Source: Symbiodinium natans (taxonomy: Eukaryota; Sar; Dinophyceae; Suessiales; Symbiodiniaceae). Taken from it: a stretch of 64,000 nucleotides of DNA. Every line of letters starts with the position of its first letter. Position 1 is the stretch's first letter. The position numbers and the translations under genes were made by a program. The DNA is taken from assembly GCA_905221605.1 (NCBI GenBank), contig CAJNDS010000382.1, positions 89,880 to 153,879 of the forward strand, given 5' to 3'. This document shows positions 52,737-61,900 of this stretch, piece by piece. The notes below the pieces were generated by a model, which searched no databases, was not told the DNA's origin, and worked only from the letters and a program-made list of their open reading frames with translations.

Positions 52737-55700
52737 ATGGCTCTGCAGCTGCAAGATGGGACCATTGATCCCAATGCGCAACATGATCAGACTGCAACAA
52801 CCAACTACCAACAGTTCAACCAGTACCGGGTACAGCAGCAGCTGATCATCGTGCAACAAAACGAGGATGCAGAGCGAGTTCGTATCGAAGCCGAACGCAG
52901 ACATGCGGAAATCCTGGACATGGCTACAAGACAGGCCCGTGCAGAAATGGGAGAACTCGAGCAACACGCTGATGCCCAACATCGTGCACGGATTGAAGTC
53001 ATCAGTGACCGCATGGACTTTGTGGTTCGTGAGCTACAACAACAACTACTGGAGACCAAGGCAGCACTAAGAGGTCGAACGGCGGAGCTTGACCAAGCCG
53101 CACAGGACGCACACACACTCAGGATGCACAATCTCGAGCTTGAGGCACGAGGTAACATGGTTCTCGAATCGGAAACTCGCCTCAGGACCCATCTCGAACA
53201 GAGTGAATTTTCCCTTGCTAACCTCAGGGTTGTGTACGATCAAAACAGGGAAACCCAGCTGGAATTCTTAGGCAACGAATTTAGAGAGCAAATGCAGTAT
53301 GAAGAGAACATGTTCACATATGCCATGCATGAAGAAGAAAGTGCATGCGATGTCTTGATTCAGGAGTTGGCTGAGTCGAACCAGCGTTTGATGGTTGAAC
53401 TTGATGAGGCTAAGGCGACCGCTACAGCGTCATCTAGCCTGCCGAAAGGTGGTGCCGAGCACCAGCAGGCTGTTCCCATGGCCTCAGCACCTCCACCGGG
53501 TTTGAACACTGCCGAAGCAAGCCCCCCGCAAGGGGGTGCCGCATGCGGTAATGCACATGTCACGCATGCTGATTTGCCAAATCCGTTGCAGATTCCAGAG
53601 AGCATGAAGGGTCTCTTTGAGAGACGGCCCCAGAGGTTTAATCTGGGAGCATCCACTCCTGTTTCGCAAGCCCCTAATGAAGTGCATGAAGCGATTGCAA
53701 AAGCGCTCAAGGACTTTGCTACCAAGGATGAGACGAAACCTAAGACTAAGGAAGCGGAGACAGTGAAACTTCCGGACTTTCCCTCAGCGGAGACGTACAG
53801 ATCGTGGAAGACGGCAGTGCGTGAGGCTGTTCGAGCAGCATCTGATCACCCTGATGAAGCATTTGCGTGGATTCAGCAGGTGTACGCAAAGGGTGCGTCA
53901 CTAGATAGCCTCAACGATGTAGGGAAATTCCTCACGCTAGACACCAAAATCCTTGCAGCCTTGTCTAGGGTGGCGAAGGGCGAGCTTGCGAGACAAATAC
54001 TCAACTACAAGGAGACGGAGGCCACCTGTGGTAGAGCAGTGAGAGGTAGGCAGGTGCTGTTAATGTTTGAAGCCTACTTTAAAACCAACGAAGAAGTTGG
54101 CTCCCTCTACTCGGTCGAAGACCTCTTGAAAGTGGCACTGATCAATGATGACCTCGCTACCTTCGTGCATAACTGGGATTCAGTGATTGCTGGACTATCG
54201 CATCCTCCAGACGAAACCACTTTGCGAGACATATTCCTCCGTGAGCTTCGCAAGTCCCATCGTTTGAAGTATGATCTCGACATTTACGATCGGGCTCGTG
54301 AGGGGACCCCCGAGCACACCTACAAGTTCCTCATGGAAAGCATCAAGAATCTCCTCACACGAGAACGAATTAGGAAGAACAGGGACAAGATTGCTAAGGC
54401 CCATGGCGCGAAGTACGGTGCTCCTGCCCCTCCTACCCCTGCGAAGCCGTCGGCGCCCGCTCCTTCGGAGCGACGACAGCCATCCAGAGGACGTCAGGGT
54501 AGGCAGGTTTGCATGTTGTTTCAGAAGGGTAAGTGTAAGTTTGGGGAGCGTTGCAAGTATGAACACACGAAAGACCCCAAGGCATCCTCAAGGGAGAGAT
54601 CTCCCAACCGGCCTAAGTCAGGTTCTCGCGAGAGAGAGAAGAGCAACAGCAAAGATACCTCCAACATCCCATGCGTATTTTATGCCAAGGGTACTTGCAG
54701 GAATGGGGATAAATGTTCTTGCACAAGGACAAGTCCGCATCGCCCTCTGTCCCGGCCAAGGCTAAGGCACGTGCACCCTCCCCGGCTAAGCGAAGGCCGA
54801 GCCGGGAAGAAGAGGACAGAAGCTAAAGCAGCTGCCTGCTGCGTGTACGCCTTAGCCGCCCGAAAGGGTGAGCCGGATGGTAGGCATGCAGACACATGGC
54901 GTCTTGATGAGAAGTCACTCACGCTGTCTAGGGAACATGTTGTTCTGAGAAACAACTATTTTATTCCCCAAAGCTGCCCCGTTCCAGCATGGAGAATCAA
55001 GTCTGTTGCGAGCATCACCATGAAGCTGAAAACCGGCGAAGAGCGAACGTTACAGTACAATTGGAAAACGTGCGACAAGCAAGCACCTCTGCCCAATTGG
55101 ACGGGCGTTACGAGTTTCAAGCTGAAGCCTAAAGACATGAGTGTGTGTTTTGAAAGGCACCCTGAGATACACCCAGTTGAAAGCGTCGGAGATGGTTGGA
55201 AATTTGTTCCCCATAAGCGCAAATGTGTGGCAAGGTTCAAAACCAATGCTGATTGCCCTATGTCCGACCCTGGTGATCTTCAGTGTGCAGTCATCAACGC
55301 ACAAAATCTTGAGGCCTCAGTGTACTCGGAACTCCATGGTGAAAAGACAAAATGCAAGCATCGCTGCTGCAAGCCTGATTTCGCTTGTCGGCATTGTGCA
55401 GCAGGAAACATAATGTCAGGAACTGCCGCTCCAGCGCGCAAGGAACTTCAGAGCTTGGACATCATTGCCGATACGGGAAGTGAAGAGGACCTTATCAGCT
55501 CTTCGGACTTGAGAAAGTGTTTCGAAGGGGTCGGTAGGAAAGTCGACGCAACGCCAGTCAACCTTCACACGGCCAATGGCATCGTGGAGGCATCGTCCAG
55601 GACAGAAGTCGAGGTTCCGTCAATGAATGGCAGCCTGGAATTCGTGGAACTCCCGGATACCCCACCGGTTTGCTCTGTGGGAAAGAAGTGCATGCAGCAA

Positions 55701-55904
55701 GGGTACGGTTTTTACTGGCCTCCAGGGCAAGTTCCGTACTTCGTGAAGCCCGATGGCCAGAAGCTCACTTGCACGCTACGGGGGAATGTTCCAGTGTTCA
55801 GCAGTATTGGGAATGATTCCGGACACCCAGCTGCTGTAGCGCATCGCGATGAAGGTGAACGAATGGCGCCCACCTGCTCCTTGCAGCAGGATTTTCACGC
55901 ATAA
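52737..55904 (+). CDS. gag: gag - CCCH zinc knuckles - retropepsin polyprotein
   Basis: 1,055 codons from ATG 52,737. Residues ~40-220 are a long coiled coil rich in Gln/Glu/Arg; ~335-560 match a copia-type capsid region (begins KLPDFPSAETYRSWK). A CCCH finger at 592-610 (C-x7-C-x5-C-x3-H, starting CMLFQKGKCKFGERC) replaces the usual CCHC knuckle. A second finger starts at 646 (CVFYAKGTCRNGDKC) but loses its His because the frame shifts right after the third Cys; the +1 frame from 54,723 gives HKDKSASPSVPAKAKAR, and the original frame resumes after ~54,835. The retropepsin catalytic triplet is DTG at 912-914 in LDIIADTGSEEDLIS. Ends TAA at 55,902-55,904, one base before a CCC-GAAA-GGG hairpin. 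Confidence 0.85.
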   Translation: MALQLQDGTIDPNAQHDQTATTNYQQFNQYRVQQQLIIVQQNEDAERVRIEAERRHAEILDMATRQARAEMGELEQHADAQHRARIEVISDRMDFVVRELQQQLLETKAALRGRTAELDQAAQDAHTLRMHNLELEARGNMVLESETRLRTHLEQSEFSLANLRVVYDQNRETQLEFLGNEFREQMQYEENMFTYAMHEEESACDVLIQELAESNQRLMVELDEAKATATASSSLPKGGAEHQQAVPMASAPPPGLNTAEASPPQGGAACGNAHVTHADLPNPLQIPESMKGLFERRPQRFNLGASTPVSQAPNEVHEAIAKALKDFATKDETKPKTKEAETVKLPDFPSAETYRSWKTAVREAVRAASDHPDEAFAWIQQVYAKGASLDSLNDVGKFLTLDTKILAALSRVAKGELARQILNYKETEATCGRAVRGRQVLLMFEAYFKTNEEVGSLYSVEDLLKVALINDDLATFVHNWDSVIAGLSHPPDETTLRDIFLRELRKSHRLKYDLDIYDRAREGTPEHTYKFLMESIKNLLTRERIRKNRDKIAKAHGAKYGAPAPPTPAKPSAPAPSERRQPSRGRQGRQVCMLFQKGKCKFGERCKYEHTKDPKASSRERSPNRPKSGSREREKSNSKDTSNIPCVFYAKGTCRNGDKCSCTRTSPHRPLSRPRLRHVHPPRLSEGRAGKKRTEAKAAACCVYALAARKGEPDGRHADTWRLDEKSLTLSREHVVLRNNYFIPQSCPVPAWRIKSVASITMKLKTGEERTLQYNWKTCDKQAPLPNWTGVTSFKLKPKDMSVCFERHPEIHPVESVGDGWKFVPHKRKCVARFKTNADCPMSDPGDLQCAVINAQNLEASVYSELHGEKTKCKHRCCKPDFACRHCAAGNIMSGTAAPARKELQSLDIIADTGSEEDLISSSDLRKCFEGVGRKVDATPVNLHTANGIVEASSRTEVEVPSMNGSLEFVELPDTPPVCSVGKKCMQQGYGFYWPPGQVPYFVKPDGQKLTCTLRGNVPVFSSIGNDSGHPAAVAHRDEGERMAPTCSLQQDFHA

Positions 55905-58900
55905 GCTGCCCGAAAGGGCATGCCGCAGCAGCCGGACCACTTCCAGGAGCTCCAGACGGTGTAGTCCCGGTACCTGCGGCGGACGAGGGAGATCATCCAC
56001 CATGGCTGGCAGAGATCCTAACCAAGGATCCCCCTCTTGAAGGCATGAAGAAAGAGCAACTGTTGAAGGCTGGATGGGTTACTGTGAATGGTGATCCCCA
56101 CGTCAAGGTTGCCCACAACCCAAAGACCTTCAGAACACCTGCACCTCGCTACCCCAAGTATCGAATTCGTTCCACCTGGGGATACAAAGATGGCGAGTGG
56201 AAGCAGCTGGAGAACAAGGTCAACATGGACGAGCTCGACGCCGTCTACGGGAAGGTACCTGAGGGTACCAACATGACCATCACTGTCTTTACCATGCCCG
56301 ATGGCGGTGAAGATGTGCCCGATAGCGACGTTGAGGTCCACATTCCAAAGTCGAAGAAGAACGAGGCGTCTCTAAGAGCTGAAGCGGAATCCGTGCAGCA
56401 TCTTTTGATTCATCGTCCAAAGAACCCTTTCTGTCCGGTATGTCAACGAGCCAAAATGTATGCTCCGCATGCCAGAAGAAAGGGAGGGTCTAGCACTGTG
56501 CACAGCAAGGGGTTCGGTGACCACATCACCATCGACCACATCATCACGAAGGACGCCAAGGACTACGGATTCGAAGGACAAACTGTAGCACATGTTGTGA
56601 AGGATGTCTTTACGAAGTTCCGTTATGTTTACCCGGCCGACAACAAAAGTGGTGAGCAGTGTTACGAAGATTTACTGCACTTTTTCGAGGTCGATGATAA
56701 TGTTAAGGTTGTTTACTCAGACAACGCTCACGAGTTCGACTACGCGGTTAAGCAACTCCAAGCTAGGCACAACAAATCCAGGGAGTATGTGGATCAGAAC
56801 AAAGCAGTGATCGAGCGTGAAATACGAACGATCTTGGAAGGTACGCGTGCCAATTTGGTACAATCTGGTTTACCTGATCAGTTCTGGCCACTTGCATCCC
56901 AACATCATGCTATTTCTTTGAACGTTAGTAAACGTCTTGACAACGGTTTAGTGCCATGGAATCAAAGGTTCGGGAGCGACTTCCAAGGGGTCCTTGTTCC
57001 CTTTGGGGCTAAGATTTTGTACTGGGCCGACCCCAAGCAGAAGCAGCCCAAAAGGTCAAAGTTTGCGGGGACGGGTATTGAAGGAATTTTCCTCGGGTAT
57101 CATATCCAGCCTGGCTTCGTCTTCAAGGAAGAGTACTTAGTTGCTCCTTTGCAGGGAATCAACGAGGCCATCGAGAATGACGCCTTCAGGACTTTCAGGG
57201 CCAAAAGGCTTGAACTCCTGGAAGGGAAGTTCCAGTTCCCATTGTCACAGGATCTTGAAGCTCTGGGAAACCAGAAGCCGCCCGAACTCGATGATCAACA
57301 TCACAACGCCGTTGAAGAAAGAAACCCGCATCAAGAAGAAGATGATTTCGAAGGGGGAGTGGGGCCGCTCGATGAAGGAGATCGGCCATTAGGAGGGTCG
57401 GCAAGGGACGACATTGTCTATCCTGCACGATATGATCCTCTAGATGATGTGCCCTTCTCAGTCCGAGAGAGACTGGCACCTGCAACTCCATCGTTCAAAA
57501 CAAAAGACGGAATCGGCATTCCGTATGGCTATCGCTGGGATGGGGAGAGACTGATCAAGCAAAAAGGCCTTTCCTCGCTTCCGGGCGTTCAAGCTAAAGT
57601 ATGGAGCAAGCTGACCGTCGAAGAAAAGCACAAAGCGCTTGCAGAACATCAAGCTTCAAAGCAAGCCAAGGTCGACGAGGACTACAACCAGGCGATAAAG
57701 CACATTCCAGCAATGCCGGTGTTGTATGGGAAACCCGAGGACCACCGAAAGAAAATGTGTTCCCTCTACGAGTCTAAGCTCCTGGAGATTGCCCAGGACA
57801 TGTACGCGGTCGTGGCCAAGATCCTGTCTGCGAAGGAGATTGAATCCAGTCCCGAAGCGCAGGCTGCCCTCGACAAAGAGTGGAAGAAGCTTGTTGATAA
57901 GGGTTGTTGGGTAGAGAAACGAGTGAGAGAGTACGACTCCGTTGCGGCAGAAGCACGAAAAACCAATGAGAAAGTGCACTTCGGGAAGATCTTCGAAATC
58001 GGGACTCTAAAAGGTTCTGAGTTGAAGGAGAACGACCCGAACCGCCGTTACAAGGGTCGGTCAGTGTTTCAGGGCAACAAGGTCTTGGATGAGAACTCTG
58101 ATCATGCTCTCTTCGCAGAGATGTCGAGCAGTCCTGCTTCTATGGAGGCGGGCAAAATATTGGATGTCTTTGGATCTCAGCCCGGCTTCTCGATTCAGCA
58201 AGCGGATGCACGACAGGCGTATACGCAGGCTCTCTTCACTGGGGTTGAAACTTGGGTAAGGCTCCCTCGCAATAGATGGCCAAAAGGCTGGAGGTCTATG
58301 AAGGACCCGGTCGTTCCCCTGAAGTTGGCTCTTTATGGGCACCCAGATTCAGGGGGGATATGGGAACGTCATTGCGAGACTGAGCTCAAGAAGGTGGGAT
58401 TCGAGCCTGTGCTCACTGACATCTGGAAGAGCGTGTTCTACAACGCCGATTTGGAGCTCTTAATGGTTATTTATGTTGACGACTTTAAACTCGCTGGACC
58501 CACGAAGAACATCCAGAAAGGCTGGGAATCTATTGCAACAGTAATAGACATGGATCCCGCTGAGGTGATTGGACGTTACTTCGGATGTCAACACATCGAG
58601 GAAAAGAACGTCACGCTTTCCAAAGAGCACCATCCTTTTCATTATGTCTTCGAACCCGAAAATGAAACTGCAGCCCCAGCTAAGATTGCTGAGGACAGGT
58701 GGGACGTAATCCCGGAAGTCATGCTTGCAGTTCGGCACCATAGCTATCCCAGAAAGAGGTTGTATATGCCCACTGAAGAAGATGTTCAGATGTTCCCTAC
58801 GATTGGACCTCAAAGATACACCTTTCAGGCTGCAGATGGGGTGACAGAAGAACACCAAGACAATATGAACATCGCTAGGGACAAATGCTTCAAACAGTGG

Positions 58901-61900
58901 TGGACAGGTACGACGTACTTCGACCTCGCTGCCCGGGGGCCTGAAGAGTTCGGTCTGGCTGTTGCAGCTGCCCGAAAGGGTAAGTCGGTTCGAAACAAGG
59001 CCGAGGCAAAGAAGGAGGTCAAACAGAACAAGTTCGTTACTCTTTCAAGGGATCAGGAGGACAAGCCGGGCTCTATGACTAAACCGGTTACAAGAATCAC
59101 CTATGACATGAAGGATTTCTTGCATTCTTGTGTGGATCGCTACTGTGAATTGGCAAAGGTGGATCGTAGCTCGTTGAAGTCAGTGAGCACACCATTCCAT
59201 GAACTTCGGACTGCCACTCCTATCGTCAACGAAACGGAGAAGACAGGGCGGCTCCAACCTATTGCAAGTAAGGTCCTCATGAAAATCCTGTTTGCTGCAA
59301 GAATGGCACGATGGGAACTTTTACGAGCAACCCAATCCTTGGCCTCGCGAGTCACAAAATGGAGTCCAGATTGTGATCTAGCATTACATCGTCTTGTATC
59401 GTACATCAATTCCTCTATCGACCTCACTATGAGTGGGTTTATTGGGGATTCGATACATGATTGCAGGCTCTGGCTTTTTAGCGACGCTGACTTCGCAGGT
59501 GAGTATGATTCAAAATCTACTACTGGATGTGCTCTATTTCTGGTGGGCCCGAACACGTACTACCCCATCAACGCCTTCAGTAAGAAACAAACGTCCGTAA
59601 CAATGAGCTCTACCGAGTCTGAAGTGGTGTCGGCTAATCAGGGTGTACGCGCCCAAGGTCTTCCAAGCCTCAGCCTCTGGTACTTCCTTTGGCGCGGCAA
59701 AGCCGACCGCGAGGTTGGGCCGAGGGCTGAGATGAAGTCTACGAGCAATTCTGTTGTGGCACGCATAGACCCTGAACTTGATGAGATTCGGTATGGCACT
59801 ACCAGACCCGATGGCATGTCTATTGCAGATATCAATGGTTTGCACGTTCAGCTTCCCAAATGTTTTCAGATTAGGCATTTGGAAGACAACCAAGCGACCA
59901 TTACTCTGCTGTTATCAGGGCGTGCAGGTGTGCTTCGACATACAGATCGCACACAAAAGGTTAGCTTCGGATGGCTCCGTCAGCAATATGAAGAAGGACA
60001 TTTTCGCCTCCTCAATGTTGACACCAGCGAGCAAGTTGCAGATGTGTTCACAAAGCCTTTTACGGAGCGAACAAAATGAATACATGCGTTGAAGCTCATT
60101 GCTCACACCTACAAGTCGGTCGACCCTCAAGCCGGAAGAAATTCCGTGTCGAAATCTGTTCCCGCTGCTCCGAAGTCGGTGTGCATTACCACAGAGCAAC
60201 TGGAACACGTTGCAAAACTGCTTCGCCGAGCTGATCGCTATGATTTCGAAGATTTCGAGCAGGTCGCCGAAATGATGTACGACAGCCTTCGTATGTCGAG
60301 CTCAAGACTTCGCAGTGTTGTTCGTTCCGGCACCGAGTTGGCTCCCAAATACTTCGTGTTTGGGCTGTGGACACATGGTGGGTGCTTCGGCCTAACAAAG
60401 CGTACTGGCCAAATGTCCCAACTGTGCCGCTATATAAATGGTTTCATCCGCAAGCACGCTCCAAAGCATTTTACCTGGACTTCGTTTGTCATCAATTTTA
60501 TGGGCAGGGCTGGCGTTCACAGCGACAAGTTTAATCTCAGAGGCAGCCAAAACTGGTCCTTCGGCTTCGGTCCCTATCAGGGGGGCGAGCTCTGGGTGGA
60601 GGATCCCGACCAAAGAATGGACGCTTTCACTGACAAAGACGGTAAGACCTGGCTTGGCCGTAACCTTCAAACTTGTCGAAAACCCGTGCTCCTAAACCCT
60701 CACCTTCGACATGCTGTCCAACCCTTTACAGGAAACAGGCATTCTCTCATTGCCTACTCATCAGGGGGGTGGACAAAGCTGGGTGACGATGACAAGCAAC
60801 TCCTACAAGACACTGATTTTAGGACGCCCCGAGCTCAGTTGAAATATGCGTGCGTTTGTTCATGTGCATCCCCTCACGATGAGGGGGGTAAACGTCCCAA
60901 AACCACTCCCGAAACGGTCGCGTCGGTTTTGCGCGCATCGATCGGGAACGCACAAACATACACCACGTGCACAAGTGCTTCGGTTGAGCCTGCTGTACCG
61001 ACTCTCTCTGTGCTAGCTGGCTCTCTCCAAGTGGTCAGCAGTATTGAGGCATTAGGAACAATGTCGCGATTGGTCGCCCATGGTGCGGGCTACTCCTGCG
61101 ATACTGGCATGGAGGGCCGACCTTTAGCACTGCAAGGACATCTCAACATGCTCGTCAACGCCGGACTGAGCGTGGAGTACTTGCAGCTCCAGGCGGGGAA
61201 GGAGTATGACGCGCTCCTCAAGTCCTATGAGGTCTTCCCCCCACAGACCATCGCCAGCCTCAGCCTCAATGACCCCGAGATTCCAACGCCGAATCTGCTC
61301 AAGCTGGCTCGCATCTCGAACGAGGGTCTCAGCAAGCTCCAGCCAACCGAAAGGTTGCGCCGAAGTCGCTTTCTGCTAGTGGTGACGGACTCAGTCACAT
61401 CCCTTGGACGACAGAACACCAAGGGGCAATGGAAATTCTCCATTCCCGAAGAGGAGATCTTCATGGCAGCACTGACCCTCAGGTACACGAGCGATAAACT
61501 CCACATGTGCTGGGGAAAAACGCTTTCGTGGCTCACTTGGCAGGTGCAGGAGGAGATCCAGGCAATCCGTGCCAAGTATGGGTCGGAGTGCGAGATCGAT
61601 GTGATCGTTTGGTGGTCAGGAAATGAAGTTGCTGGACGACGAGGATGCATCCCCACGCGGCTCGCTCCGGGCGCGGCATATTCGACCTCCCAGACCTCGG
61701 CAGAAGATGTTGCGAGGAAGGTGAGGCGCTGCGCCGACGCGCTAGCCACCCTAGCGGGTGAGCCGCATATCGGGTTTGTCCGCATCGTCGGCAACGTTGA
61801 CCACGAGACCTACAACTTGCATCCCGCGTACAACGAATTCATCTCCAAGATGTTTCATGAATTCACGAGTCGCGGACTGCAAGTTCAGAACGCCACATCC

